Below are positions 8,409 to 15,831 of a stretch of DNA of 64,000 bases, one piece after another. Each line of letters begins with the position of its first letter. Position 1 is the stretch's first letter. The notes below the pieces were generated by a model. It worked only from the letters and a program-made list of their open reading frames with translations. It made no database searches and was not told where the DNA came from. Made by a program: the position numbers and the translations under genes. The stretch spans positions 3,250,001 through 3,314,000 of the forward strand of contig NZ_CP068439.1 in the NCBI RefSeq assembly GCF_016757735.1. Reading direction: 5' to 3'. This stretch comes from Aequorivita iocasae. Lineage in GTDB: Bacteria; Bacteroidota; Bacteroidia; Flavobacteriales; Flavobacteriaceae.

Positions 8409-8693
8409 TTATGCGTAGAAAATAGATAAATCGAAATCAATAATAAATAGGAAAAGTAGGATAAGAATTGCTATTATTATAATAAGTCTACGGTTTGCGT
8501 TTCTGTCCGAAGATTGCCGTAAATCTGCCCAAGCGGTTTTGAATTTTCCTTTCAAACCTTTATTATCGCCAACAGTAGTTCGAAATTCATCAAATTTATG
8601 CCCCATTGAAAAGGGGCTACCGTCACCGTCAAACTCATAATGACGAGGTTTGTAACTGTACTTTTTGTTTTTTCTCTTACCTATTAGTCCCAT
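8409..8693 (-). CDS. 94-aa C-terminally anchored protein (often mislabelled riboflavin synthase beta)
   Basis: A short basic protein with a polar N-terminal 65 residues (KRKNKKYSYKPRHYEFD, then GKFKTAWADLRQSSDRNANR) and one strongly hydrophobic C-terminal helix at about 69-87 (LIIIIAILILLFLFIIDFDL). Homologs in Flavobacteriaceae are frequently called riboflavin synthase subunit beta, probably by transfer from the neighbouring ribH. This protein has no lumazine synthase fold features, so that name is not supported. It is the first gene of the mutL-rhomboid-rhomboid-EEP group, 6 nt ahead of mutL, with a TAnnTTTG box 13 nt upstream. The function is unknown. Confidence 0.8.
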   Translation of the reverse strand: MGLIGKRKNKKYSYKPRHYEFDGDGSPFSMGHKFDEFRTTVGDNKGLKGKFKTAWADLRQSSDRNANRRLIIIIAILILLFLFIIDFDLSIFYA

Positions 8694-8706
8694 AATTGAC
8701 GTGCTT

Positions 8707-8714
8707 CAAAGTTA
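8707..8714 (-). promoter_or_regulatory. -7 promoter box for the 94-aa/mutL/rhomboid group (TAACTTTG)
   Basis: On the minus strand the box reads TAACTTTG, a full TAnnTTTG match, 13 nt before the ATG at 8693. Confidence 0.5.
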
Positions 8715-8779
8715 CTGAAAATAGTATGTTTTCTAAAGTGTTTCTGAAGCTTGTTTTAAACAATTATGATGCCGTTTTT

Positions 8780-8880
8780 CTGAAGTATTCAGTATTCGGT
8801 TGCAGTTGGCAGTAGTTGAAATTTGGAATTTGGGACTTGGGATTTGAAAATAATTACTTTTCCATTTCGAAAATCCAATT
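8780..8880. repeat. Low-complexity intergenic repeat related to the one at 26.7 kb
   Basis: The stretch around 8785-8817 (AGTATTCGGTTGCAGTTGGC followed by AGTAGTTG) closely resembles 26722-26755. It is followed by word-like TTTGGAATTTGGGACTTGGG repeats up to about 8850. It fills the 193-nt gap between ribH and the 94-aa gene and shows no supported coding potential. Confidence 0.45.
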
Positions 8881-8886
8881 TCGTAT

Positions 8887-9384
8887 TTAAAACTTAGAAT
8901 CTTTCCGAAGTTGTGCCATTTTAATCGCAGCAATCGCAGCCTCAGTACCTTTATTACCGTGTTTTCCACCGCTGCGGTCTATAGCCTGCTGCATATTGTT
9001 ATCGGTAAGAACGCAGAAAATGACGGGAATATTACCTTGCACGTTTAGGTCCTTTATGCCTTGCGCAACAGCCTCACAAACATAGTCAAAGTGTTTTGTT
9101 TCACCTTGGATTACGCTTCCTATTGCAATTACGGCATCCAGCATATCATAACTTTGCGTCATTCTTTTACATCCGTAAACAAGTTCAAAACTGCCGGGAA
9201 CATTCCAACGCACAATATTTTCATTGATGGCACCACAATCTTTTAGAGCATCAAATGCACCTTGAAACATGCCTTCAGTTATATCGTGGTTCCATTCTGA
9301 AACAACAATCCCAAACCGAAAGTCCTTCGCGTTTGGGATTGTTGTTTTATCGTAAGCCGATAAATTTGTATTTGCTGTCGCCAT
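8887..9384 (-). CDS. ribH: 6,7-dimethyl-8-ribityllumazine synthase
   Basis: A 165-residue enzyme that condenses 5-amino-6-ribitylaminouracil with dihydroxybutanone phosphate in riboflavin synthesis. Family motifs are present: GIVVSEWNHDITEGM near the N-terminus, VPGSFELVYG at about 62-71, and VIQGETKHFDYVCEAVAQGI with the proton-relay His98. The end (SGGKHGNKGTEAAIAAIKMA) is also typical. The N-terminal extension of about 20 residues is normal in Flavobacteriaceae. It begins directly after the stop of the TPR membrane protein gene and is probably co-transcribed with it. Confidence 0.96.
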   Translation of the reverse strand: MATANTNLSAYDKTTIPNAKDFRFGIVVSEWNHDITEGMFQGAFDALKDCGAINENIVRWNVPGSFELVYGCKRMTQSYDMLDAVIAIGSVIQGETKHFDYVCEAVAQGIKDLNVQGNIPVIFCVLTDNNMQQAIDRSGGKHGNKGTEAAIAAIKMAQLRKDSKF

Positions 9385-10152
9385 TTATTTGTTCATTGCT
9401 TCCGCGCGGCCGGTATATATTTCAGCCTTAGTAGCTTCTGTAGATTTTGGATATTCTTCAGCTATTTTTTTGAAATGTGACAATGCTTTATCATTTTGGT
9501 CTAAAGACATTGCTGCAATACCCGCTTTTAATAGAAAACGCGGTGTTGTAAAATCATTGGTACGCATTGTAGCGGCTTCCTCGTAATATTTTAGAGCATC
9601 CTCGTTTTGACCCAATTGTACGAAAGCATCGCCAATTGCGCCTTTTGCCAAAGGCGCCAAAATATCATCATCACTGCTGAATTTATCTAACTGGGCAATT
9701 GCATCTTGATATTTGTTGGTATTCAAGTAAGCCATTCCAGCATAATAATGTGCAAGGTTGGCTGCATTTGTACCGCCGTAGTTTTCAATAATGTCCAAGA
9801 AACCGTATTTGCCTTCACCACCTTGTAAGGAAAGATTGTAAAGCGAATCTTTTGCCGGTGCTGTCAACGCCTGTTCCCAATAGCTCTGTGCTTGGAACAT
9901 TTCGTTCATTGCCTCTGTTTCTTTTGGGGTTTTAATATATTGATCGTATGCAAAATACCCCAACACGAGAACGGCCACAACGATGATAAAGCCCAAAATT
10001 CCCTTTTGGTTTTTTTCAACCCAAGCTTCCGTTTTTGATGCGCCCTCGTCAAGCGTGTTAAATACTTCTGCTGTTGTGCTGTTTTCTTCAAGCTGTGTTT
10101 CTTTTTCAGCTTTTGTAGTTGGTTTGCCTCCGCGTTTCTTGTACGTTGCCAT
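9385..10152 (-). CDS. TPR-repeat membrane protein (YfgM-like)
   Basis: A 255-residue protein with a charged cytoplasmic N-terminus, one membrane helix at about residues 51-70 (ILGFIIVVAVLVLGYFAYDQ), and a periplasmic helical region with tetratricopeptide repeats (for example LAHYYAGMAYLNTNKYQDAI and FVQLGQNEDALKYYEEAATM). This layout resembles YfgM/ancillary SecYEG-associated TPR proteins, but ortholog identity is an inference. The stop abuts the ribH start, so the two are probably one transcript. A promoter box lies 46 nt upstream with a small hairpin in the leader. Confidence 0.88.
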   Translation of the reverse strand: MATYKKRGGKPTTKAEKETQLEENSTTAEVFNTLDEGASKTEAWVEKNQKGILGFIIVVAVLVLGYFAYDQYIKTPKETEAMNEMFQAQSYWEQALTAPAKDSLYNLSLQGGEGKYGFLDIIENYGGTNAANLAHYYAGMAYLNTNKYQDAIAQLDKFSSDDDILAPLAKGAIGDAFVQLGQNEDALKYYEEAATMRTNDFTTPRFLLKAGIAAMSLDQNDKALSHFKKIAEEYPKSTEATKAEIYTGRAEAMNK

Positions 10153-10174
10153 ATTGTTACTTATAATTATTAAG

Positions 10175-10194
10175 ATTCCCGCCTTCGCGGGAAT
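10175..10194. repeat. Palindrome ATTCCCGCCTTCGCGGGAAT in the 5' leader of the TPR gene
   Basis: ATTCCCGC and GCGGGAAT form an 8-bp perfect stem with a 4-nt loop. It fits the pattern ATTCCC-N8-GGGAAT known for dRS3 repeats of Neisseria and seen sporadically elsewhere. It lies between the promoter box and the start codon, so it would form in the mRNA leader. Confidence 0.7.
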
Positions 10195-10198
10195 GGCG

Positions 10199-10206
10199 CA
10201 AAAATA
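10199..10206 (-). promoter_or_regulatory. -7 promoter box for the TPR-ribH pair (TATTTTTG)
   Basis: On the minus strand the box reads TATTTTTG, 46 nt before the ATG at 10152. The leader between them holds the palindrome at 10175-10194. Confidence 0.5.
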
Positions 10207-10474
10207 AAATTTTTAATGGAATTTGAAAGGATAAATATTTCTTATTTTTTAATAATTTGCAAAGCGGTTATTCATCACAGACAAGCCGTCAATATTGAAA
10301 ATTGCTGCAGAAATTTTAAATTTTGACAAAAGACTAAAGACTAAAGGACAAAAGATGTAAGACATAATCATAACAAACAGCTTATTTTTACACCTTTTTG
10401 AAATGCTTTCCGAATGAAATTTTTAATACTTTAATCTTAAGTCCTATCTCAAAAAGTCTTAAGTCCTTTTTTAT
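10207..10474. other. Intergenic gap between divergent TPR and recF genes
   Basis: No gene is supported in this AT-rich gap. It contains word-like repeats AAAGACTAAAGACTAAAGGA at about 10328-10347 and, near the recF start, two copies of CTTAAGTCCT at about 10436-10445 and 10458-10467. The second group is roughly the inverse of the first, so weak long-range pairing is possible. No clear TAnnTTTG box for recF was found. Confidence 0.5.
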
Positions 10475-11560
10475 ATGATTTTACAAAAACTATCCTTACT
10501 CAACTATAAAAATTTTGAAGCTGAAACTTTCGACTTCGACCCAAAAATAAATTGTTTTGTGGGAAATAATGGTGTGGGAAAAACTAACGTGCTGGATGCA
10601 ATCTACCATCTTTCCTTCGGAAAAAGTTATTTTAACCCCATTACTATCCAAAACATAAAACACGGCGAAGATTTTTTTGTGGTGGAAGGTTTTTATGAAA
10701 GAAAGGAAGCGCCCGAAAAAATTGTAGTCAGCGCAAAAAAAGGACAGAAAAAAATTATAAAACGAAACGGGAAAACCTATGATAAATTCAGTGAACACAT
10801 AGGTTTTTTGCCCTTGGTAATTATTTCACCGGCAGATCGGGACTTGATAATTGAAGGAAGCGATACGCGCCGAAAATTTATTGACGGGGTAATTTCACAG
10901 CGCGATTCTAACTATCTCAATACGTTGATTAAATACAACAAAGTACTTGCTCAGCGTAATTCGCTTTTGAAATATTTTGCGGCAAACAATACTTTCAGTC
11001 AAGACACGATTGATATTTATAATGAACAGCTTCACAATTACGGAACTTCAATTTTTGGAAAACGTACTGCCTTTTTGGAAGAGTTTCTACCAATATTTTT
11101 AAACCGTTACAAAAGCATCAGCAGCGGTGAGGAGAGCATCAATTTGGTTTATGAAAGCCAATTGCAGGAGAATGATTTGTTGACGCTACTTCAAAAAAAT
11201 ATTACGAAAGATAAAATTACCCAATACACCATCTTCGGAATACACAAAGACGATCTCGTTTTTGAAATTGATGGCCATCCGATCAAGAAATTTGGCTCTC
11301 AAGGACAACAAAAATCGTATCTTATAGCTTTAAAATTGGCGCAGTTCGATTTCATAAAAAATCATTCAAAAACGAACCCGATTTTGCTGTTGGATGATAT
11401 TTTTGATAAATTGGACGAAACACGGGTAGAACATTTGATTACCCTGGTTGACAATGAAAATTTCGGACAGCTTTTTATTAGCGACACACACGCCGAACGT
11501 ACTGAAGAGGTGATTAAAAAAGTACATCAGACTTATAAAATGTTTCCGTTGTCCCCCTAA
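10475..11560 (+). CDS. recF: DNA replication/repair protein RecF
   Basis: A 361-residue SMC-like ATPase that binds single-/double-strand DNA junctions and helps load RecA at gaps. The N-terminus [16 protein letters not shown] is followed by Walker A GNNGVGKT at about residues 29-36. The signature region reads [19 protein letters not shown] near residue 272, and Walker B is [13 protein letters not shown] near 308. The length is normal. It starts a plus-strand run with a lipoprotein and a DciA-like DUF721 protein, a neighbourhood seen in Bacteroidota. In many bacteria recF lies near dnaA/dnaN, which is not so here. Confidence 0.96.
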   Translation: MILQKLSLLNYKNFEAETFDFDPKINCFVGNNGVGKTNVLDAIYHLSFGKSYFNPITIQNIKHGEDFFVVEGFYERKEAPEKIVVSAKKGQKKIIKRNGKTYDKFSEHIGFLPLVIISPADRDLIIEGSDTRRKFIDGVISQRDSNYLNTLIKYNKVLAQRNSLLKYFAANNTFSQDTIDIYNEQLHNYGTSIFGKRTAFLEEFLPIFLNRYKSISSGEESINLVYESQLQENDLLTLLQKNITKDKITQYTIFGIHKDDLVFEIDGHPIKKFGSQGQQKSYLIALKLAQFDFIKNHSKTNPILLLDDIFDKLDETRVEHLITLVDNENFGQLFISDTHAERTEEVIKKVHQTYKMFPLSP

Positions 11561-11569
11561 CTCTGTGTC

Positions 11570-11611
11570 CTCTGCGCCTTTGCGGTAAAGTAGCACCGCA
11601 AAGGCGCAGAG
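11570..11611. repeat. Perfect 17-bp inverted repeat with 8-nt loop after recF
   Basis: CTCTGCGCCTTTGCGGT at 11570-11586 pairs perfectly with ACCGCAAAGGCGCAGAG at 11595-11611 around the loop AAAGTAGC. It is GC-rich compared with its surroundings. No T-run follows on either strand, so an intrinsic terminator is not clear. Repeats with the words CTCTGCG and CTTTGCGG are widespread intergenic elements in unrelated bacteria. Confidence 0.85.
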
Positions 11612-11639
11612 AGCGCAAAGAACTCAAAAACCAAAACCC

Positions 11640-12077
11640 ATGAATTCAAAAATTATAATTATTGTAGTTTCGCTTATCGCCCTTTCCTGCGAAAAACCCA
11701 ATCCCGAGGCACAAAAACAAAACCTAAGCGGCTATTGGGAAATAAAAACGGTGGAAATGCCCGATGGTGAAAAAAAGAAATTTGATGTAAATACTGTTTT
11801 AGATTATATTGAAGTGAAAGGCGACAGCGGGTTACGCACTAAAGTTTCGCCAAAAATTGACGGTACCTTTGAAACCAATGGCATTTCGGAAGATTTCACT
11901 TTAAAAATTGAGGAAGACAGTTTGCGGATGTATTACAAAACCCCTTTTGACGAATGGAAAGAAACTGTAATTGAAGCAAAAGATAGCACGTTAAAAGTGA
12001 AAAACAGGGACAATAAAATTTACACCTATTCAAAATTCAAAAAGTTTGATTTTGAAAAACCGACAACTGACAACTGA
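11640..12077 (+). CDS. Small lipoprotein, possibly lipocalin-like
   Basis: A 145-residue protein with a lipoprotein signal (MNSKIIIIVVSLIALSCEKP, Cys at residue 17 as the acylated residue). The mature part begins LSGYWEIKTVEMPDGEKKKF and alternates short strands ending KNRDNKIYTYSKFKKFDF, which suggests a small beta-barrel like the lipocalin-like lipoproteins common in this family. No catalytic motif is seen. It sits between recF and the DUF721 gene on the same strand, 17 nt ahead of the latter, so the three may be co-transcribed, although a hairpin separates it from recF. Function is unknown. Confidence 0.8.
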   Translation: MNSKIIIIVVSLIALSCEKPNPEAQKQNLSGYWEIKTVEMPDGEKKKFDVNTVLDYIEVKGDSGLRTKVSPKIDGTFETNGISEDFTLKIEEDSLRMYYKTPFDEWKETVIEAKDSTLKVKNRDNKIYTYSKFKKFDFEKPTTDN

Positions 12078-12094
12078 AATCCCCCAACAGAGAA

Positions 12095-12391
12095 ATGGCA
12101 AAAAGACACGCAGAAAACATATCAATTGGAGATGCTTTAAAAGAATTTATTGGCGCAAACCGCTTGGAAAAAGGTTTGGACAAAGTGAATGCCAAAGAAG
12201 CTTGGGATGTGGTAATGGGCGCCGCAATATCAAAATATACAACAGATATTAAATTGGACTGCGATACTTTATATGTTCAGCTTTCATCTTCCGTTTTGCG
12301 AGAGGAATTAAGTTATGGGAAAGAAAAAATCATTAAACTTTTAAATGAGGAATTGGGCAAGGAATTGATTGCTAAATTGATTCTACGCTAA
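12095..12391 (+). CDS. DUF721 domain protein (DciA-like)
   Basis: A 98-residue protein whose whole length fits DUF721: ISIGDALKEFIGANRLEKGL, then AWDVVMGAAISKYTTDIKLD, and a C-terminal LYVQLSSSVLREELSYGKEK. DUF721 includes DciA, which helps load the replicative helicase DnaB in bacteria without DnaC. That makes the recF neighbourhood a possible replication/repair group, although the lipoprotein gene between them does not fit. Assignment as a true DciA is an inference from family and context. Starts with ATG 17 nt after the lipoprotein stop. Confidence 0.88.
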   Translation: MAKRHAENISIGDALKEFIGANRLEKGLDKVNAKEAWDVVMGAAISKYTTDIKLDCDTLYVQLSSSVLREELSYGKEKIIKLLNEELGKELIAKLILR

Positions 12392-12412
12392 AAACCTTAA
12401 TTCACAAAAAAC

Positions 12413-12442
12413 AAAAACGCCTCCCAAAATGGAAGACGTTTT
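12413..12442. terminator. Probable bidirectional terminator between DUF721 and ndk genes
   Basis: AAAAACGCCTCCC and GGAAGACGTTTT form an imperfect stem around AAAAT. A and T runs on the two sides would act for both convergent genes. Confidence 0.55.
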
Positions 12443-12465
12443 CTGTTAAAATATGTTGTAAATGC

Positions 12466-12885
12466 TTAAAACATTTCGCGACCTGCAAAATGGAAAGCAC
12501 CTTCAATAGCTGCGTTTTCATCGCTATCACTTCCGTGAACGGCGTTTTCACCAATAGAAGCTGCGTATAATTTACGGATGGTACCTTCGGCAGCATCGGC
12601 TGGGTTGGTTGCACCAATTAAAGTGCGGAAATCCTCCACCGCATTTTCTTTTTCAAGAATAGCCGCAACGATTGGACCGCGGGTCATATATTCTACCAAT
12701 TCGCCGTAAAATGGGCGCTCACTGTGCACCGCGTAAAATTCTTTTGCGTCTGCAGTAGTCATTTGGGTAAGTTTCATCGCTACGATTCTAAAACCTGAAG
12801 CGTTAATTTTTTCAAGAATGGCGCCTATGTGTCCTTTTTCGACCGCATCTGGCTTTAACATTGTAAATGTTCTGTCTGTTCTCAT
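12466..12885 (-). CDS. ndk: Nucleoside-diphosphate kinase
   Basis: A 139-residue enzyme that balances nucleoside triphosphates by a ping-pong mechanism. The start [20 protein letters not shown] is the family signature, and the phosphorylated His117 lies in [13 protein letters not shown]. The end (FHFAGREMF) is also normal. It is monocistronic and convergent with the recF-DUF721 run, with a terminator between. A TAnnTTTG box lies 19 nt upstream. Confidence 0.97.
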   Translation of the reverse strand: MRTDRTFTMLKPDAVEKGHIGAILEKINASGFRIVAMKLTQMTTADAKEFYAVHSERPFYGELVEYMTRGPIVAAILEKENAVEDFRTLIGATNPADAAEGTIRKLYAASIGENAVHGSDSDENAAIEGAFHFAGREMF

Positions 12886-12904
12886 TGTGTTTTTAAAATT
12901 TCGG

Positions 12905-12912
12905 CAAAAATA
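12905..12912 (-). promoter_or_regulatory. -7 promoter box for ndk (TATTTTTG)
   Basis: On the minus strand the box reads TATTTTTG, 19 nt before the ndk start. Confidence 0.5.
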
Positions 12913-13019
12913 ACCATTTGAAAATGAAAAGCAACTATTTACGGAATGTTTAATGATTTCTTAAGATTTCCACAGAAATATCTTCGCATAAGCCTTTCTT
13001 TCATAATTTGTATTTATTG

Positions 13020-13027
13020 TATCTTCG
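13020..13027 (+). promoter_or_regulatory. -7-like box directly before nrnA (TATCTTCG)
   Basis: TATCTTCG differs from TAnnTTTG at one base and ends only 6 nt before the ATG at 13034, so transcription would start at or next to the start codon. A second TATCTTCG lies at 12979-12986. Confidence 0.4.
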
Positions 13028-13033
13028 CCAACT

Positions 13034-14059
13034 ATGAATAAAGACACTACTGAAGCAGTTAGAAAACTCTTGACTTCCCCACAAAAAGTTGTAATTGTGG
13101 GACATAAAAACCCTGATGGGGATGCGGTTGGCTCGTGTTTGGGACTTTCCTTTTTTCTGAAAAGTTTGGGCCACAGCACAACGGTAATAATGCCGAACGA
13201 TTTTCCAGATTTTTTAAAATGGCTGCCAGGTTGTGATGAAATCATTATTTATGAAAAAGAAGTTCAGAAAATTGGCGGAATATTTGACAAGGCCGATTTA
13301 ATTTTCACTTTGGACTTTAACAGTTTAGACAGAGTGGGCGGCGAATTACAAGCTGTTTTGGAAAACGCAACCGCAAAATTTGTGATGATAGACCATCACC
13401 AACAACCTGCAGATTATGCTATTGCAACTTATAGTGATGTAAAAATGAGTTCCACTTCCGAAATGGTCTATCATTTTATGGACGCATTGGGAGAGGCTGA
13501 TAAACTTTCAAAGGAAATTGCCGTAAATCTCTACACAGGAATCATGACCGATACGGGTTCATTCCGCTTCTCGTCCACCAGCCCCACCACGCACAGAGTA
13601 GCTGCCAAATTGATTGAAGCCGGTGCCGAAAGTGCCATTATAAACCAAAATGTTTATGATACCAACAGTCCAGAAAGGATGAAGCTTTTAGGGGTAGCTT
13701 TAAACAATTTGACAATTCTGCCTGAATTACACACGGCTTATATAACTATGACCCAAAAAGAACTGGACGACCACAATTTTAAAAAAGGCGATACCGAAGG
13801 TTTTGTAAATTATGCGCTTTCTGTAAAAGGGGTTGTTTTTGCGGTTATTTTCATAGAAAATAAACAGGAAAATATTGTAAAAATTTCCTTTAGGAGTAAA
13901 GGAAATTTCTCTGTGAATGATTTTGCGCGTAACCATTACAACGGCGGCGGTCACATTAATGCTGCGGGCGGGAAAAGTTCACAGGACCTTAACAAAACAA
14001 TATCTGAATTTATTAGTATCTTGCCCCGTTATAAAAACGCACTCAAAGATGCCTCTTAA
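13034..14059 (+). CDS. nrnA: DHH/DHHA1 phosphoesterase, NrnA-like (oligoribonuclease / pAp phosphatase)
   Basis: A 341-residue enzyme. The DHH domain carries the metal ligands VIVGHKNPDGDAVGSCLGL near residue 18, FTLDFNSLDRVGG near 92 and VMIDHHQQ near 120. A further Asp lies in GIMTDTGSFRFSST. The DHHA1 domain ends with GGGHINAAGG near 308, the substrate-binding loop. NrnA proteins degrade short RNA oligomers and remove phosphate from pAp. It overlaps the gldI start by 11 nt, and the two are probably coupled; nrnA next to gldI is a known flavobacterial arrangement. Confidence 0.92.
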   Translation: MNKDTTEAVRKLLTSPQKVVIVGHKNPDGDAVGSCLGLSFFLKSLGHSTTVIMPNDFPDFLKWLPGCDEIIIYEKEVQKIGGIFDKADLIFTLDFNSLDRVGGELQAVLENATAKFVMIDHHQQPADYAIATYSDVKMSSTSEMVYHFMDALGEADKLSKEIAVNLYTGIMTDTGSFRFSSTSPTTHRVAAKLIEAGAESAIINQNVYDTNSPERMKLLGVALNNLTILPELHTAYITMTQKELDDHNFKKGDTEGFVNYALSVKGVVFAVIFIENKQENIVKISFRSKGNFSVNDFARNHYNGGGHINAAGGKSSQDLNKTISEFISILPRYKNALKDAS

Positions 14060-14603
14060 GCTGTTTAATATTTTATTTTTTTTAGCAATAATTGTTTCCT
14101 GCAAAAGCCCCGAAGCCAGACGCCCCGTGCAAAGTAACTCTGGAACTTTCATTAAGGAATCTGCCGAACGCAATAAGAAAATCTATGACGAGGAGAAAAT
14201 TTTTATTGAAAAATTAATGGCCAAAGACTCCACCAACAACTATATTTCTTCTGAGCAGGGATTTTGGTACTATTACAACACACGGGATACCACAAACACC
14301 GAAATGCCAGATATGGGCGATATTGTAAAATTCACTTATGATATAAAAGACCTTAATGGCAGCGTAATTGTTTCAGAAAAAGAAAATGGCCTTCAACAAT
14401 ATAAAGTGGACCAAAGCAACCAAGAGTTAATATCAGGAGTTCGTGAAGGCATAAAACTCATGAAGGAAGGTGAGACAGTAACCTTTCTTTTTCCATCCTA
14501 CAAAGCTTTTGGCTATTATGGGATCGAAGAAAAACTCGGCACCAATATTCCGGTGCAGAGCACTATAACTTTACACTCAATTGAACAATCAAACGAAAAT
14601 TAA
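14049..14603 (+). CDS. gldI: Gliding motility-associated lipoprotein GldI (FKBP-type PPIase)
   Basis: A 184-residue lipoprotein. The signal MPLKLFNILFFLAIIVSCKS gives an acylated Cys at residue 18. The ATG at 14049 was chosen because it places this signal at the N-terminus; it lies inside the end of nrnA in another frame. The C-terminal FKBP domain from about residue 85 includes VKFTYDIKDLNGSVI, ELISGVREGIKLMKEGETVT and FLFPSYKAFGYYG. GldI is needed for gliding in Flavobacterium johnsoniae and is thought to help fold cell-envelope machinery linked to T9SS. The next gene also encodes a prolyl isomerase lipoprotein, 9 nt downstream. Confidence 0.9.
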   Translation: MPLKLFNILFFLAIIVSCKSPEARRPVQSNSGTFIKESAERNKKIYDEEKIFIEKLMAKDSTNNYISSEQGFWYYYNTRDTTNTEMPDMGDIVKFTYDIKDLNGSVIVSEKENGLQQYKVDQSNQELISGVREGIKLMKEGETVTFLFPSYKAFGYYGIEEKLGTNIPVQSTITLHSIEQSNEN

Positions 14604-14612
14604 ATTAAAACC

Positions 14613-15719
14613 ATGAAAAAATTAACATTTCTATTCTTATTTCTTACGCTTGCGTTTGCATCATGCCAGGAAAAATATCCTGAACTTAAAGATGGTGTTT
14701 ATGCCGAATTCATTACAAACAAGGGAACTTTTGTTGCGAAGTTGAAAAATGAAAGCGCGCCCCTTACCGTTTCAAATTTTGTGGCTCTTGCCGAAGGTAC
14801 CAACGGGATGGTAGATTCTATCTACAAAGGAAAACGTTTTTATGACGGCCTTACCTTTCACCGTGTCATCAAGGATTTTATGATTCAGGGAGGTGACCCA
14901 AAAGGTGACGGCACAGGCAGCCCGGGCTATGCATTTCCAGATGAAATTACCGACACCATTCGCTTCAACAAAAAAGGACTTTTGGCCATGGCAAATTCTG
15001 GCCCTGGCACCAACGGAAGCCAATTTTTCATAACATTGAAAGATACACCGTGGTTGGATGGGCGCCATACTGTTTTTGGCGAAATCGTAATTGGCCAGGA
15101 AGTGGTTGACTCCATCGGAAATGTTGAAACCGAAAAACCCGGTGACACACCAAAAGAACCAGTTACAATCCAGACTGTGAATATTATAAATAAGGGAAAT
15201 GTAAAAGTTCCGTATTTCACTGAGGAAATGGCAAAACTTGAAAAAGAAAAGAAAGAGAAAGAGGAGCGAATTAACAAAGTAGCTGCAAAACAAGCTGAAG
15301 AGCTTAATGCAATAAAAGCTAAAGCAGATTCACTTCCCTCCGGAGTTAAAATTTATTTCAACGAAAAAGGAGAAGGCCCACAGCCTAAAGAAGGCGACAA
15401 AATATTGATGAACTATGCTGGTTATCTTGCCGATGGACATATGTTTGACTCAAACATTCTTGAAAATGCCGAAAAGTTTGAAATGGTTGATGATATGCGC
15501 AAAGCAGCGGGGCAATATGTACCGGTACCAACAGATTATAGCTCTGAGGCAAAATTAATCCCAGGTTTCCGTGAAGGACTTTTAAATATGAAAGTTGGCG
15601 ACAAGGCAACCATTTTTATACCAGCCCATTTAGCATACGGCAAGAGAGGAATTCCAGGGGTAATTCCTCCAGACTCTGAATTGATCTTCAACCTTGAAAT
15701 AGTTGATTTAGCACAATAA
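14613..15719 (+). CDS. Cyclophilin-FKBP fusion peptidyl-prolyl isomerase lipoprotein
   Basis: A 368-residue lipoprotein with signal MKKLTFLFLFLTLAFASCQE (Cys at 18). Residues about 28-195 form a cyclophilin domain: FHRVIKDFMIQGGDPKGDGT and a later GPGTNGSQFFITLKDTPWLD are typical. A charged helical linker (KEKKEKEERINKVAAKQAEE) joins it to a C-terminal FKBP domain at about 250-368, with YAGYLADGHMFDSN, LIPGFREGLLNMKVGDKATI and IPAHLAYGKRGIPGVIPPDS. It thus holds two unrelated isomerase folds in one surface- or periplasm-facing protein. It follows gldI by 9 nt and ends before a strong terminator. Confidence 0.95.
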   Translation: MKKLTFLFLFLTLAFASCQEKYPELKDGVYAEFITNKGTFVAKLKNESAPLTVSNFVALAEGTNGMVDSIYKGKRFYDGLTFHRVIKDFMIQGGDPKGDGTGSPGYAFPDEITDTIRFNKKGLLAMANSGPGTNGSQFFITLKDTPWLDGRHTVFGEIVIGQEVVDSIGNVETEKPGDTPKEPVTIQTVNIINKGNVKVPYFTEEMAKLEKEKKEKEERINKVAAKQAEELNAIKAKADSLPSGVKIYFNEKGEGPQPKEGDKILMNYAGYLADGHMFDSNILENAEKFEMVDDMRKAAGQYVPVPTDYSSEAKLIPGFREGLLNMKVGDKATIFIPAHLAYGKRGIPGVIPPDSELIFNLEIVDLAQ

Positions 15720-15740
15720 ATCTAAAATATTATAAATGCA

Positions 15741-15780
15741 AAAAGAGGAACCAGGTTTAAAATTGGTTCCTCTTTTTTTT
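15741..15780 (+). terminator. Rho-independent terminator after the gldI-PPIase cluster
   Basis: AAAAGAGGAACCA (15741-15753) pairs with TGGTTCCTCTTTT (15764-15776) around a 10-nt loop and leads into a T run. It may also serve the convergent pepD gene because the other side is A-rich. Confidence 0.85.
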
Positions 15781-15831
15781 AATCAACGCACAGTTGACAA
15801 TCAATCTTGATTCTTGGCTTTTGGCACTTTT

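Noticed and set aside
8409-8693. Riboflavin synthase beta label for the 94-aa protein
   Set aside because: The protein has no lumazine/riboflavin synthase features; the real ribH is at 8887-9384.
8733-8969. Open frame in the gap between ribH and the 94-aa gene
   Set aside because: It spans low-complexity repeats and the end of ribH, with no family features.
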